Of a DNA stretch of 64,000 nucleotides, positions 28,447 through 38,203 are shown piece by piece. The stretch comes from Bacillus sp. CH30_1T (GTDB lineage: Bacteria; Bacillota; Bacilli; Bacillales; Bacillaceae_B), in the NCBI RefSeq assembly GCF_008364765.1, contig NZ_VTUY01000005.1, positions 171,297 to 235,296 on the forward strand, written 5' to 3'. Below the pieces are notes generated by a model. The model had not been told where the DNA came from. It saw nothing but the letters and a program-made list of their open reading frames with translations, and did no database searches. A program made the translations under genes and the position numbers. The stretch's first letter is position 1. Every line of letters begins with the position of its first letter.

Positions 28447-28475
28447 CACTCTAAACCCTCCCTTCACATATGATA
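28447..28475 (+). promoter_or_regulatory. Candidate SigK promoter of gerE
   Basis: CACT (28447-28450), a 16-bp spacer and CATATGATA (28467-28475) fit the mother-cell SigK pattern (AC at -35; CATANNNTA at -10). In B. subtilis gerE is known to be SigK-dependent. Confidence 0.6.
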
Positions 28476-28541
28476 TTCTGACGACCAACAATACCCATCC
28501 CCGCGGTTTAAAGCTGGCGAAGGCAAGGAGGGTTACCATAA

Positions 28542-28766
28542 TTGAAGGACAATGATTTTACACACAAACCGTTGCTCACCAAAAGAGAAAAAGAAGTATT
28601 CGAACTGTTAGTTCAAGACAAAACAACTAAAGAAATTGCTAGTGATCTATTTATTAGCGAGAAAACAGTTCGAAATCATATTTCCAACGCCATGCAAAAG
28701 CTTGGAGTGAAGGGGCGATCTCAAGCTGTTGTAGAGCTTCTTCGCATGGGGGAACTCAAGCTTTAA
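28542..28766 (+). CDS. gerE: Late mother-cell transcription factor GerE
   Basis: A 74-aa LuxR-type helix-turn-helix protein, full length for GerE. The motif LTKREKEVFELLVQDKTTKE then IASDLFISEKTVRNHISNAM is almost identical to B. subtilis. GerE regulates spore-coat genes in the mother cell in the last stage of sporulation. Start is TTG; AAGGAGG lies ten bases upstream, a rather long spacing. It stands alone between ysmA and the MarR gene. Confidence 0.98.
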   Translation: MKDNDFTHKPLLTKREKEVFELLVQDKTTKEIASDLFISEKTVRNHISNAMQKLGVKGRSQAVVELLRMGELKL

Positions 28767-28771
28767 AAGTA

Positions 28772-28853
28772 AGGGACTGATTCTAATGGCAAACAATTAA
28801 CGGGTCTTCCGCGGATACCTATTAATGTTTGAATGAGAGTCAGTCTCTTTTAG
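28772..28853 (+). terminator. Large hairpin terminator after gerE
   Basis: AGGGACTGA (28772-28780) pairs with TCAGTCTCT (28840-28848), followed by TTTTAG. The long loop can form inner pairs (AACA/TGTT and CGGGT/TACC regions). Confidence 0.7.
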
Positions 28854-29052
28854 TTCTGAACCATTTGCGAACTTGTCTTGAATTTTTACAAAAAAAGAGC
28901 GAAAATGCTAGTAGGGGAAGTCTAGGCTGAAAGAAAGGTCGCTTTTGTCCCATAATATAATAGAAGCTAAAAACAGGAAGGTCTTATGTGATCGATTCCC
29001 GTTTTCAATAAGGAGTACATGTCCAGTTTCTGATTTTAAAAGGAGAGTAATC

Positions 29053-29508
29053 ATGACGAATTCTAAAGAAATCATTGGAGAATTACAAGTTGTTGCAGAT
29101 ATAGAGAAAGACCTGCGCTACATATCATCGATCATTAAGCAAAAAGGAAGGGAAATATTAAGTCAATACACCATCACTCCGCCGCAGTTCATCGCGCTGC
29201 AGTGGTTATTTGAATATGGTGATATGACCATTGGTGATCTTTCGAATAAAATGTACCTTGCCTGCAGTACCACAACCGATCTCGTTGATAGAATGGAAAA
29301 AAATCAGTTGGTGGAACGCGTGAAGGATGAAAATGATCGCAGGGTCGTCCGGATTCATATGCTAAAAGAGGGCGAAAGAATTATTGAAGAAGTCATCAAT
29401 AAGAGGCAAAATTATTTACAGAGTGTCCTGACGGATTTCTCTGAACAAGAAGTGTTATTATTAAAGGGAAATTTAGCAAAACTTCATCAAGAAATGAAAC
29501 CAGAATGA
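29053..29508 (+). CDS. ysmB: MarR-family transcriptional regulator (YsmB)
   Basis: A 151-aa winged-helix regulator. The MarR core ITPPQFIALQWLFEYGDMTI then GDLSNKMYLACSTTTDLVDR lies about 39-78, and the wing DENDRRVVRIHML about 92-104. The ATG at 29053 is preceded by AGGAGAG; an in-frame TTG at 28945 would add 36 residues with no conservation. It is followed within nine bases by racE, as in B. subtilis, so it is likely co-transcribed. The ligand and targets are unknown. Confidence 0.87.
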   Translation: MTNSKEIIGELQVVADIEKDLRYISSIIKQKGREILSQYTITPPQFIALQWLFEYGDMTIGDLSNKMYLACSTTTDLVDRMEKNQLVERVKDENDRRVVRIHMLKEGERIIEEVINKRQNYLQSVLTDFSEQEVLLLKGNLAKLHQEMKPE

Positions 29509-29517
29509 GGGAATAAC

Positions 29518-30318
29518 GTGATTCAACCAATTGGCATCATTGATTCTGGGGTAGGGGGGCTTACCGTTGCCAGAGAAGTAATGCGTCAGTTACCGAAAGA
29601 GACCATCTACTATCTTGGTGACACAGCCCGTTGTCCTTACGGACCCAGAACAGCTCAAGAAGTGAAAATATTCACATGGGAAATGACCCAATATCTAATG
29701 CAATATGATATGAAAATGCTGATCATCGCTTGTAATACCGCCACTGCGGTTGTGCTGGATGAAATTCAAACCCATTTGGATATCCCGGTTATAGGCGTCA
29801 TTCACCCTGGGGCCAGAGCGGCAATCAAGCATACTCATAATAAGAGAATCGGTGTCCTTGGAACAGTGGGGACGATTAATAGCGGTGCCTATGTAGAAGC
29901 GCTCCACTCCCTGCACGGTAGCTTAGACGTCACGTCACTGGCCTGTCCGAAATTTGTCCCTTTAGTAGAGAGTGGAGAATACAATAGCTCCATGGCGGAC
30001 GAACTAGTGGAAGAGACTCTCCGCCCTATTAAAGATACGGAAATTGATACGTTGATTCTGGGGTGCACCCACTACCCGCTTTTACAGCCTAAGATAAAAG
30101 CCTACATGGGTCCTGAAATTAGTGTGATAAGCTCTGGAGATGAAACGGCACGGGAAGTAAGTACGATTCTTGATTATTACAGCCTCCTATACAGGGGAGT
30201 ACAAAAGCCTGAACACCGCTTTTTCAACACAGGATCTTCGGCCATCTTTTCACGCATTGCCTCCGATTGGCTGACAGTTGGAAAAGTGAAAGCAGAAACC
30301 ATTCGATTACAGGATTAG
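29518..30318 (+). CDS. racE: Glutamate racemase
   Basis: A 266-aa enzyme (B. subtilis RacE: 272). It has the family's catalytic cysteines in [12 protein letters not shown] and [11 protein letters not shown] and the N-terminal [17 protein letters not shown]. It converts L- to D-glutamate for peptidoglycan and, in Bacillus, for poly-gamma-glutamate where present. Start is GTG with GAGGGAATAAC upstream. It lies between the MarR gene and gerM. Confidence 0.96.
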   Translation: MIQPIGIIDSGVGGLTVAREVMRQLPKETIYYLGDTARCPYGPRTAQEVKIFTWEMTQYLMQYDMKMLIIACNTATAVVLDEIQTHLDIPVIGVIHPGARAAIKHTHNKRIGVLGTVGTINSGAYVEALHSLHGSLDVTSLACPKFVPLVESGEYNSSMADELVEETLRPIKDTEIDTLILGCTHYPLLQPKIKAYMGPEISVISSGDETAREVSTILDYYSLLYRGVQKPEHRFFNTGSSAIFSRIASDWLTVGKVKAETIRLQD

Positions 30319-30423
30319 TATCTTGTGATCGGGTGGTTCTTTTATTTTCAAAAAGTTTCGGTCTATTTTGTAGAGCGGGCTCGTATATATGTTAGTACAA
30401 ACTGTCTTTTAGGAGGTTTCCCA

Positions 30424-31503
30424 ATGGCAAAAAAAGCAAAGGTTTCAATTGCTGTATCGGTTTTAGCTTCTTCTGTATATCTTTCAGGTTGTGGATTACT
30501 TAGTTTCGGTGATGATAAAGAGAAAATCGATCCTCCTCAAGACCTATCCTACTTAAAAGAAGGGGAGAAAGTGGATACGGCTAAAGGAGAAGAAGCAGAA
30601 AAAGAGGTGAACAAGGAAGAAGAAGCTAATGCTGAAACGGTCATGACAGAACTTTATTTGATCGATAAAAATGGATATGTTGTCTCACAATCACTCCCGC
30701 TTCCAGGTGAAGAAAGTGTAGCTAAACAAGCTATTGAGTATCTGGTCAAAAATGGACCGGTTGAAAATGTGCTGCCGAATGGGTTTAGAGCCGTGCTTCC
30801 GGCAGATACGCAAGTGACGGTCGATATAAAAGAAGGCACGGCCATTGCCGATTTCTCTCCGGAGTTCAATAACTACCAGCCTGAAGATGAGCAGAGAATT
30901 CTTCAGTCGGTTACATGGACGCTTACTCAATTTGATTCTGTTGAAAAAGTAGAGCTTAGAGTAAACGGATATCCACTGACTGAAATGCCTGTTAACGGAA
31001 CACCGATTGATGAAAAAGGATTAACGAGGAAAGTAGGTATTAACGTGGATACTTCCGGTGTGGTGGATCCTACGAGCACAAAACCGTTAACGGTGTATTA
31101 TGTGTCTCAAACCGATGATAAATCTTATTACGTACCTGTTACCAAGCGTGTGAGCTCAAATTCTGTTGATGAAGTCACGGCAGTTGTGAATGAATTGATT
31201 GATGGACCAGGGTATTCCTCTTCGCTTGCAAGTGATTTTACAGGAGCTAAACTATTAGACGATCCGAAGCTTGAAGACGGAACCGTTACTTTGAACTTTA
31301 ACGAAGCGGTCTATGGAAGTCTTGAAGAAAAAATGGTTTCTGAACATATGTTAAATTCTCTGGTTCTTTCTTTGACAGAGCAAAAAGGAATTAAAGGAGT
31401 CTCTGTTTTAGTGAATGGTGAAGCAACGGTAGTGTCTAAAGACGGCGAAACCATTACAGAACCAGTGACAAGACCAGAAAATGTGAATACAATTAGTTTT
31501 TAA
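30424..31503 (+). CDS. gerM: Spore germination/morphogenesis lipoprotein GerM
   Basis: A 359-aa protein with a lipoprotein signal peptide (hydrophobic residues 7-20, lipobox LSGC with the lipidated Cys at 23), an acidic linker (about 50-65) and two GerMN domains (about 65-190 and 215-350, repeating the TELYLIDKNGYVV / LTVYYVSQTDDKSYYVP pattern). GerM works in sporulation and germination, at the forespore-mother cell interface, with the SpoIIIA-SpoIIQ system. The ATG at 30424 has AGGAGGT upstream; the earlier in-frame start at 30325 lacks this and would bury the signal peptide. Confidence 0.93.
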   Translation: MAKKAKVSIAVSVLASSVYLSGCGLLSFGDDKEKIDPPQDLSYLKEGEKVDTAKGEEAEKEVNKEEEANAETVMTELYLIDKNGYVVSQSLPLPGEESVAKQAIEYLVKNGPVENVLPNGFRAVLPADTQVTVDIKEGTAIADFSPEFNNYQPEDEQRILQSVTWTLTQFDSVEKVELRVNGYPLTEMPVNGTPIDEKGLTRKVGINVDTSGVVDPTSTKPLTVYYVSQTDDKSYYVPVTKRVSSNSVDEVTAVVNELIDGPGYSSSLASDFTGAKLLDDPKLEDGTVTLNFNEAVYGSLEEKMVSEHMLNSLVLSLTEQKGIKGVSVLVNGEATVVSKDGETITEPVTRPENVNTISF

Positions 31504-31542
31504 AATACAATTTTTTGATATACTATTATAGAAACACCCGAA

Positions 31543-31576
31543 AAGAGGTTGGCATAATGCCGCCTCTTCTATTTTT
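31543..31576 (+). terminator. Terminator of racE-gerM
   Basis: AAGAGG-TT-GGCAT pairs with ATGCC-G-CCTCTT, followed by a T-rich tail (CTATTTTTG). Confidence 0.82.
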
Positions 31577-31623
31577 GATTAGACCGTTTTTACATAACTT
31601 ACGAAAATACAGGAGGTAATGAT

Positions 31624-32361
31624 ATGAGAACAGATGGTAGAGAAAAGAATCAATTGCGGAATATTGAGATCGAGACAGATTATGTGAAACACCCGGAAGG
31701 TTCCGTCCTCATAACGGTTGGAGAAACGAAGGTCATTTGTAATGCCAGCATCGAAGAACGAGTGCCTCCTTTTATGAGAAACAGTGGAAAAGGGTGGATC
31801 ACGGCTGAATATTCCATGTTGCCAAGAGCAACGGAAACGAGAAACATTCGTGAATCTTCTAAAGGGAAGGTTTCAGGAAGAACAATGGAAATTCAACGTC
31901 TTATTGGAAGGGCGTTAAGATCTGTAGTCGATTTGGACGCATTAGGAGAACGTACAATCTGGATTGATTGTGATGTCATTCAAGCAGACGGCGGGACAAG
32001 AACGGCTTCGATCACTGGAGCTTTCGTTGCCACGGCAATCGCAGTGGCTAAGCTCCAAGACAATAAAAAAATCTCTTCTTTTCCACTGAAAAGTTTCTTG
32101 GCAGCCACAAGTGTGGGGATTGTTGAAGAGCACGGGGCGGTTCTTGATTTGAATTATATTGAAGATAGCAGCGCATTAGTGGATATGAACATCATCATGA
32201 CGGGTGAAGGTGAATTTGTAGAGCTGCAGGGAACAGGGGAAGAAGCAACCTTTACAATGGACCAATTGCATCAACTGTTAAAACTTGGACAAGAAGGAAT
32301 CCACGAGCTATTCCAAATTCAGCAGCAATCATTAGGTGAAATAGTAAAAAGATTTCAATAA
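31624..32361 (+). CDS. rph: Ribonuclease PH
   Basis: A 245-aa phosphorolytic 3'-5' exoribonuclease of full family length, with [12 protein letters not shown] (phosphate-site arginines), [16 protein letters not shown] and [13 protein letters not shown]. It trims tRNA 3' ends using phosphate. AGGAGGTAATGAT precedes the ATG. rdgB follows after 16 bp, then the ysnB-type gene, giving a three-gene operon. Confidence 0.97.
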   Translation: MRTDGREKNQLRNIEIETDYVKHPEGSVLITVGETKVICNASIEERVPPFMRNSGKGWITAEYSMLPRATETRNIRESSKGKVSGRTMEIQRLIGRALRSVVDLDALGERTIWIDCDVIQADGGTRTASITGAFVATAIAVAKLQDNKKISSFPLKSFLAATSVGIVEEHGAVLDLNYIEDSSALVDMNIIMTGEGEFVELQGTGEEATFTMDQLHQLLKLGQEGIHELFQIQQQSLGEIVKRFQ

Positions 32362-32377
32362 AGGGATGAGATTGTAG

Positions 32378-32974
32378 ATGACAAAACGAGTGATCATAGC
32401 CACGAAAAACAGAGGAAAAGCAAAAGAATTTCAACATATGTTTGCTCCATACGGATATGAGGTACAAACATTACTAGACCTTCCTCACATTGAAGATGTT
32501 GAAGAAACCGGTGAAACGTTTGAGGAAAATGCTATACTAAAGGCTGAAACGGTTGCGCAGGAATTAGGAGAATTGGTGATTGCGGATGATTCCGGATTGG
32601 CCATAGATGCCTTGGAAGGTCGCCCGGGGGTGTATTCTGCACGTTATGCGGGCGAAGAGAAGAGTGACGAGGCGAACATAGAGAAGGTATTAAATGAACT
32701 TGAATATTTTGAAGAATCCGACCGTACCGCACGTTTTCACTGTGTTTTGGCAATTGCCGGGCCAAATAGGGAAACTAAAACCGTTACAGGAACATGCGAA
32801 GGCATGATTTTGCAAGAAAAAAGAGGAATGAATGGGTTTGGGTACGATCCGATTTTCTACGTTCCTACTCTTCGAAAATCCATGGCTGAACTAACTCAAG
32901 ACGAGAAGAGTCAAATCAGCCATCGTGGGAATGCATTAAAAAAACTTAAGAACATAATCTCAGACTTTATTTAA
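32378..32974 (+). CDS. rdgB: XTP/dITP diphosphatase (RdgB/Ham1 family, YsnA)
   Basis: A 198-aa protein with the Ham1 signatures [57 protein letters not shown] and [12 protein letters not shown]. It hydrolyses deaminated purine nucleoside triphosphates and so keeps them out of DNA and RNA. It sits between rph and the ysnB-type gene, as in B. subtilis, with 16-bp and 12-bp gaps. Confidence 0.95.
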   Translation: MTKRVIIATKNRGKAKEFQHMFAPYGYEVQTLLDLPHIEDVEETGETFEENAILKAETVAQELGELVIADDSGLAIDALEGRPGVYSARYAGEEKSDEANIEKVLNELEYFEESDRTARFHCVLAIAGPNRETKTVTGTCEGMILQEKRGMNGFGYDPIFYVPTLRKSMAELTQDEKSQISHRGNALKKLKNIISDFI

Positions 32975-32986
32975 AGGGTGAGCGGA

Positions 32987-33496
32987 ATGAAACTATTGGT
33001 CGTAAGTGATAGTCACGGATCAAAAGAAGAACTATTGGAACTATCAGAGAAATATCAATCTACAGTAGATGCCATGGTACACTGCGGAGATTCCGAATTA
33101 AGTGCAGATGACCAGTCTTTATCCCCCTATCTGGTTGTGAGGGGAAACTGTGATATGGATGCCAGGCTACCCGAAGACCTTGTTGAAAAGGTAGAGGGCA
33201 ATTCAATCATGGTGACGCACGGTCATCTTTATGGGATTAAAATGTCACTGATGAAGCTGCGTTATAAAGCTGAAGAAGTTGGAGCACAATTTGTTTTCTT
33301 TGGCCATTCTCATACACTCGGTGCAGAATTGAATAATGGCACATTGTTCTTGAATCCGGGAAGCATCCTTTTGCCAAGAGGCAGGAGAGAACGAACCTAT
33401 GCATTGGTGGAAGCAAATGATCAGGAAATAAAGGTAACTTTCTTAACTCATGATCATGTAGTTCTGGACGAATTGACTCAATCCTTTCAATTGTAA
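32987..33496 (+). CDS. ysnB: Metallophosphatase, YfcE/MJ0936 family (YsnB)
   Basis: A 169-aa calcineurin-like phosphoesterase. Metal-binding blocks appear in order: VVSDSHG, HCGDSE, VRGNCD, VTHGHLYGIK and FFGHSHT. Family members act as phosphodiesterases; the natural substrate is unknown. I prefer the ATG at 32987 (AAAGGGTGAG upstream) over the in-frame GTG at 32978, which overlaps that site. It is the last gene of the rph operon. Confidence 0.9.
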   Translation: MKLLVVSDSHGSKEELLELSEKYQSTVDAMVHCGDSELSADDQSLSPYLVVRGNCDMDARLPEDLVEKVEGNSIMVTHGHLYGIKMSLMKLRYKAEEVGAQFVFFGHSHTLGAELNNGTLFLNPGSILLPRGRRERTYALVEANDQEIKVTFLTHDHVVLDELTQSFQL

Positions 33497-33504
33497 ATCA
33501 TTGT

Positions 33505-33530
33505 GAGAGCCTGCCGCGGCGGGTTCTCTT
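33505..33530 (+). terminator. Likely terminator of rph-rdgB-ysnB
   Basis: GAGAGCCTGCC pairs with GGCGGGTTCTC (two G-T pairs) around a two-base turn. Only a short TT follows, so it is a weak terminator by sequence. Confidence 0.6.
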
Positions 33531-33593
33531 CCACTATTACAGTTAGAAATAACGACCCTGAAAAAATTAAATAAAACTTTTTTTGAAAATCTG

Positions 33594-33622
33594 TTGACTT
33601 ATTGATGCTATGTGAATATAAT
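33594..33622 (+). promoter_or_regulatory. SigA-type promoter of the tRNA-Arg gene
   Basis: TTGACT (33594-33599), a 17-bp spacer and TATAAT (33617-33622), 28 bp before the tRNA. Confidence 0.88.
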
Positions 33623-33649
33623 AAATATTGTCCTTGAAAAACAAATCAC

Positions 33650-33726
<77 letters not shown>

Positions 33727-33743
33727 TATATCCTACATACACA

Positions 33744-33775
33744 AAGCTTACCTGAAAAGGGTAGGCTTTTTTTGT
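33744..33775 (+). terminator. Terminator of the tRNA-Arg gene
   Basis: AAGCTTACC (33744-33752) pairs with GGTAGGCTT (33760-33768, one T-G pair), followed by seven T. Confidence 0.88.
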
Positions 33776-33834
33776 TATCCAAAAGATATCGTGCTAAACT
33801 AAAAGCAACTAAAAAGTATAGGCAGGTACGTTTT

Positions 33835-34836
33835 ATGACTAAGGGAAACCATGAAGGAAAAGGGAAAATCGTACAGTTTCCAGGATTGAAGGATCGGCTG
33901 CTGGAAAAGGGTGTGCAGGCACTTGAGAAAGGAGAGGTTCATGAATCCTCTCAGTTGCTCACGCAAGCCTATGAATTAGAACCTGATAATCCCGATATTA
34001 ATACTGCACTCGTGCTATCTCTTTATGAAAGCAAGCAGTATGACAAAGCAGGATACATATGTAAAGAGATGCTCCTAGAAGGGATCGGGGACTACTTCGA
34101 GGTCGTTGATATGTATTTGATGATTCTTATCCAGCTTCATCAGCACGGAGAAGTGGTCGACACGATCAACGCCCTGTTTGATGAAAAAGAAGTGCCCTTT
34201 GAAAAGGAAGAACATTTCAGGAAGCTTCTACAATTCAGTGAAAAAGTAATGAACGGAAAAGCGACAATTCCTGAAGAAGCATCAGAAGTGGATCACTCGT
34301 CTATCTTATCCGAAAAGAGCCTGGAAGAGCAGACGTTGATCGTGGCACAGTTGGTTCATCGTAACATTCAACCATTCATTGGGGAGTTGCAATCAGTTTT
34401 AAAGAATTCAGCCGCCCACCCATTTCTGCAAACGATGATCTTAAATGTTTTAAGGGAGCATGGAATGGATAAAGAAGTAGTTGTAGCGAAGTTTGGGGTG
34501 GAGGAGCAGGTGTCTCCTTCCTCTTTGGAAGATGTGTTCGAGTCTGATTTCTTTAAGATGGTCACAGACTCTTTGGATGATCTTCTGGCACAAACGAATC
34601 CTACGCTATTTCAGCACGCTCAAGAATTACTGAAAAGGCATACCTTTCTTCTCTATCCATTTACAATTGAGGAGGAACCAAAAGCAATCGCTTCGGTGTA
34701 TGCTTACTACACGGCAGGGATGTTTGCCGATGCAATCCTTGAAGAAGAGTTAAAAGACCAGGTTGAAAACACACAATCTCAGTGGATTCTAACAAGACTT
34801 ACGGAACTAGAGGAAATTTCCTCTCCTAATATTTAA
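33835..34836 (+). CDS. ysoA: Tetratricopeptide-repeat protein (YsoA-like)
   Basis: A 333-aa soluble protein with an N-terminal KIVQFPGLKDRLLEKGVQAL and two TPR units (about 25-95; GEVHESSQLLTQAYELEPDN and SLYESKQYDKAGYICKEML). The C-terminal part is acidic and helical without known motifs. It is syntenic with B. subtilis ysoA, directly before tig; the function is unknown. The start at 33835 gives the family-like N-terminus, although its ribosome binding site (GGCAGGT) is weak; the longer frame from 33772 begins inside the tRNA terminator. Confidence 0.82.
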   Translation: MTKGNHEGKGKIVQFPGLKDRLLEKGVQALEKGEVHESSQLLTQAYELEPDNPDINTALVLSLYESKQYDKAGYICKEMLLEGIGDYFEVVDMYLMILIQLHQHGEVVDTINALFDEKEVPFEKEEHFRKLLQFSEKVMNGKATIPEEASEVDHSSILSEKSLEEQTLIVAQLVHRNIQPFIGELQSVLKNSAAHPFLQTMILNVLREHGMDKEVVVAKFGVEEQVSPSSLEDVFESDFFKMVTDSLDDLLAQTNPTLFQHAQELLKRHTFLLYPFTIEEEPKAIASVYAYYTAGMFADAILEEELKDQVENTQSQWILTRLTELEEISSPNI

Positions 34837-34846
34837 ATGCTCTCTG

Positions 34847-34874
34847 TTGAAAGACAGTGGCTGTATGTTATAAT
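34847..34874 (+). promoter_or_regulatory. Promoter of tig
   Basis: TTGAAA (34847-34852), a 16-bp spacer and an extended -10, TGTTATAAT (34866-34874). The leader of about 120 nt that follows can form GATAGT/ACTATC and TTTACG/CGTAAA pairs. Confidence 0.75.
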
Positions 34875-34995
34875 GTAATGGTTGTAATGTAAAAGTTTTT
34901 CATATATTTACGATGATAGTGCTAGATTCATACGGGACTATCTACTACTATGCGTAAAAATACAAGATCAATTATAGATTGTTGGAGGGAACAGT

Positions 34996-36282
34996 ATGTC
35001 TGCAAAATGGGAAAAGCAAGAAGGAAACCAAGGAGTACTTACAATTGAAGTTGAGGCTGCAAAAGTAAACGAAGGATTGGACGCAGCATTCAAAAAAGTT
35101 GTAAAACAAGTTAACGTACCAGGATTCCGTAAAGGGAAAATGCCTCGTGGAATGTTCGAAAAACGTTTTGGTGTTGAATCACTTTACCAAGATGCATTAG
35201 ATTTCATCTTACCTGAAGCGTATGCAAAAGCAATCGAAGAAACAGGAATCGATCCAATCGACCGTCCGGAAATCGATGTTGAGCAAATGGAAAAAGGCAA
35301 AGAGCTAATCTTCACTGCTAAAGTACAAGTGAAGCCAGAAGTGAAACTTGGAGAATACAAAGGTCTTGAAGTAGAAAAAATGGAAACAGAAGTAACAGCT
35401 GAAGATGTAGAAGCTGAACTTACTTCACTTCAAGAAAAACAAGCTGAACTAGCTGTAAAAGAAGAAGGAAAAGCTGAAGATGGCGATACTGTAACAATGG
35501 ATTTCGAAGGATTCGTTGACGGTGAAGCATTCGAAGGCGGCCAAGCTGAAAACTATTCTCTTGAGTTAGGTTCAGGTCAATTCATCCCAGGTTTCGAAGA
35601 GCAATTAATCGGGGTGGCATCTGGAGAAGAGAAAGAAGTAGAAGTTAACTTCCCTGAAGAATATCATGCAGCTGAACTTGCTGGTAAGCCTGCTACATTC
35701 AAAGTGAAAGTTCACGAAATCAAAGCGAAAGAACTTCCGGCATTAGATGACGAGTTCGCAAAAGACGCTGACGAAGAAGTTGAAACGCTTGCTGAACTAA
35801 AAGAAAAAATCGAAAATCGTCTTCAAGAGTCTAAAAAGAACGAAGCTGAAACAGCCGTTCGTGAAACTCTTGTAAATAAAGCTTCTGACAATGCTGAAGT
35901 TGAAATTCCAGAAGTAATGGTTACAGCTGAAGTAGACCGCATGATGCAAGAATTCGAACAACGTCTACAAATGCAGGGTATGAACCTTGACCTTTACTTC
36001 CAATTCTCTGGTCAAACAGAAGAAGATCTTCGCGGTCAAATGAAAGAAGATGCTGGTAAACGCGTTCGCACAAACCTTACATTGGAAGCAATCGCTGCAG
36101 CTGAAAACCTTGAAGTAACTGACGAAGAAGCAGAAGAAGAAGTAAACAAAATGGCTGAACAATACAACATGTCTGCTGACAACATCAAACAAGCACTAGG
36201 CGGCCTTGACACACTTAAAGCTGACCTTAAAGTACGTAAAGCGGTAGAATTCCTTGTTGAAAACAGCAAAACTGTAGCATAA
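34996..36282 (+). CDS. tig: Trigger factor
   Basis: A 428-aa protein (B. subtilis: 424). The N-terminal ribosome-binding signature [21 protein letters not shown] (about 37-57) is followed by the FKBP-type peptidyl-prolyl isomerase domain (about 150-245; [31 protein letters not shown]) and the helical chaperone arm. It binds nascent chains at the ribosome. GGAGGGAAC precedes the ATG. A strong terminator separates it from clpX. Confidence 0.98.
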   Translation: MSAKWEKQEGNQGVLTIEVEAAKVNEGLDAAFKKVVKQVNVPGFRKGKMPRGMFEKRFGVESLYQDALDFILPEAYAKAIEETGIDPIDRPEIDVEQMEKGKELIFTAKVQVKPEVKLGEYKGLEVEKMETEVTAEDVEAELTSLQEKQAELAVKEEGKAEDGDTVTMDFEGFVDGEAFEGGQAENYSLELGSGQFIPGFEEQLIGVASGEEKEVEVNFPEEYHAAELAGKPATFKVKVHEIKAKELPALDDEFAKDADEEVETLAELKEKIENRLQESKKNEAETAVRETLVNKASDNAEVEIPEVMVTAEVDRMMQEFEQRLQMQGMNLDLYFQFSGQTEEDLRGQMKEDAGKRVRTNLTLEAIAAAENLEVTDEEAEEEVNKMAEQYNMSADNIKQALGGLDTLKADLKVRKAVEFLVENSKTVA

Positions 36283-36294
36283 TAAAAATAGCAA

Positions 36295-36326
36295 ACAAGG
36301 CGCGATTTCTTCGTGCCTTGTTTTGT
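36295..36326 (+). terminator. Terminator of tig
   Basis: ACAAGGCGCGA pairs with TCGTGCCTTGT (one G-T pair) around TTTCT, followed by TTTTG. Confidence 0.92.
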
Positions 36327-36350
36327 ACAATGAACGGTCATATTACACCG

Positions 36351-36490
36351 TATTTTGGCTCATTCGTGTGAAACGAATGTTTCACACGCTTTTCAGCAGA
36401 GCTGAAAAGTTGCCACAGAAACAAAAAACGAATGAGCAAACGAGTTTGCTTCAGGTGTTTTTTGTTTCTGTGGCAAAATGAGCCAAAATA
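36351..36490. other. 140-bp cloverleaf-forming intergenic element between tig and clpX
   Basis: Perfect nested inverted repeats make a junction of three arms. Outer stem: 14 bp, TATTTTGGCTCATT (36351-36364) with 36477-36490. Arm 1: 10 bp, CGTGTGAAAC/GTTTCACACG (36365-36388). Arm 2: 9 bp, CTTTTCAGC/GCTGAAAAG (36389-36409). Arm 3: 18 bp, 36412-36429 with 36457-36474, capped by a small AGCAAA/TTTGCT hairpin. It has no ORF. The ends read TA...TA, which could be a TA target duplication. The remaining gap to clpX (36491-36839) holds a 14-bp palindrome GATTCTTAAGAATC (36693-36706). It could be a miniature transposable element or a structured RNA; I cannot tell which. Confidence 0.85.
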
Positions 36491-36839
36491 CTATACTCTA
36501 TCTAATAAGAAACTTTATCCATCAAACAAGAATAAGAACCACTATTTTTGGAAAAAGCTTATTAAACGGGGTTCCATTATTTTTCACCAGGAACATACAT
36601 AATTAGATTTTTTACATTACCTGACTTCAATTGGACAAGATACTAACTAGCAATGTAAAATATTTGCTAAAATACGTGTTACATAATAAGATGATTCTTA
36701 AGAATCGTATCAATTTCTTTACGAACATATAATATGATAAAATGCAGTACATAACTTTAGGTAATGGGATGTAAGAAATCGTTCGTTTATTGAAAACAGA
36801 GCACGATTTTATGAAGTTTTAACTAAGGGGTGAAAATCA

Positions 36840-38111
36840 TTGTTTAAATTTAATGATGAAAAAGGACAACTAAAATGTTCTTTTTGCGGAAAAACACAAG
36901 ACCAAGTTCGTAAACTAGTCGCTGGACCAGGTGTGTATATTTGTGATGAATGTATCGAACTTTGCACAGAAATCGTAGAAGAAGAGCTTGGTACGGAAGA
37001 AGAAGTAGAATTTAAAGACGTTCCGAAACCTCGTGAAATTCGGGAAATCCTGGACGAATACGTAATTGGTCAGGACCAAGCAAAGAAATCTCTGGCTGTA
37101 GCCGTATACAACCACTACAAGCGTATCAACTCAAGTAGTAAAGTCGATGACGTTGAACTGTCCAAGAGTAATATTGCGATGATCGGACCGACAGGTAGCG
37201 GTAAGACATTACTTGCTCAAACACTTGCTCGTATTCTTAACGTTCCTTTCGCCATTGCTGACGCCACTTCACTAACTGAAGCCGGTTACGTAGGGGAAGA
37301 CGTAGAGAATATACTATTGAAATTAATCCAGGCAGCTGATTACGATGTAGAAAAAGCTGAAAAAGGAATCATCTACATCGATGAAATCGATAAAGTAGCA
37401 CGTAAATCTGAAAATCCATCGATCACTAGAGACGTTTCAGGTGAAGGTGTTCAGCAGGCACTTCTGAAAATTCTTGAAGGTACGGTAGCAAGCGTTCCTC
37501 CACAAGGTGGTCGTAAGCATCCTCATCAGGAATTCATCCAAATCGATACGTCCAATGTACTATTCATTTGTGGTGGAGCATTTGATGGAATCGAACAAAT
37601 CATTAAACGCCGTTTAGGTCAAAAGGTGATTGGTTTCGGTTCTGACCCTAAAAACGCAGAAGTAAAAGAAGACAAATCCCTTCTTTCCAAAGTTGTGCCT
37701 GAAGATCTATTGAAGTTTGGATTAATTCCAGAATTCATCGGTCGTCTACCTGTGATTTCAAGCCTTGAGCCTCTTGATGAAGAAGCGCTTGTTGAAATCC
37801 TGACAAAACCAAAAAATGCATTAGTAAAACAATATCAAAAAATGCTTGAATTAGATGATGTGGAGCTTGAGTTCACTGAAGATGCTCTGCTTGAAATCTC
37901 TAAAAAAGCAATTGAGCGTAAAACAGGTGCCCGCGGACTACGTTCTATCATCGAAACCATGATGCTGGATGTGATGTTCGATCTTCCATCCCGTGATGAT
38001 ATTAAAAAATGTATCATTACAAAAGAAACAATCCTTGAAGATGCAGTTCCGCATCTAATGCTCGAAGACGGGACGATGATTGATCCTAACGAAGAAAAGA
38101 CATCAGCTTAA
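36840..38111 (+). CDS. clpX: ATP-dependent Clp protease ATP-binding subunit ClpX
   Basis: A 423-aa AAA+ unfoldase (B. subtilis: 420). The N-terminal zinc-binding domain has [10 protein letters not shown] and CDECIELC (about 12-40). Walker A is [12 protein letters not shown] (about 117), Walker [11 protein letters not shown] (about 180), and the pore loop lies in [15 protein letters not shown]. It feeds substrates to ClpP. Start is TTG with AAGGGGTG upstream. It is monocistronic, with a strong terminator. Confidence 0.98.
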   Translation: MFKFNDEKGQLKCSFCGKTQDQVRKLVAGPGVYICDECIELCTEIVEEELGTEEEVEFKDVPKPREIREILDEYVIGQDQAKKSLAVAVYNHYKRINSSSKVDDVELSKSNIAMIGPTGSGKTLLAQTLARILNVPFAIADATSLTEAGYVGEDVENILLKLIQAADYDVEKAEKGIIYIDEIDKVARKSENPSITRDVSGEGVQQALLKILEGTVASVPPQGGRKHPHQEFIQIDTSNVLFICGGAFDGIEQIIKRRLGQKVIGFGSDPKNAEVKEDKSLLSKVVPEDLLKFGLIPEFIGRLPVISSLEPLDEEALVEILTKPKNALVKQYQKMLELDDVELEFTEDALLEISKKAIERKTGARGLRSIIETMMLDVMFDLPSRDDIKKCIITKETILEDAVPHLMLEDGTMIDPNEEKTSA

Positions 38112-38124
38112 TAGCTTAAAGTAA

Positions 38125-38159
38125 AGCCAAGAATGATTTTTCATTCTTGGCTTTTTTTT
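38125..38159 (+). terminator. Terminator of clpX
   Basis: A perfect 12-bp stem (AGCCAAGAATGA/TCATTCTTGGCT) with a TTTT loop and seven T following. Confidence 0.95.
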
Positions 38160-38203
38160 AGGTTTAAGATTAAAAAACAATGCTCGATTCGCAAAGCTTG
38201 TTG

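Noticed and set aside
36351-36490. The cloverleaf as a tRNA or tRNA-like gene
   Set aside because: Stem lengths (14, 10, 9, 18 bp) and absence of TTCGA and of D-loop bases exclude a tRNA.
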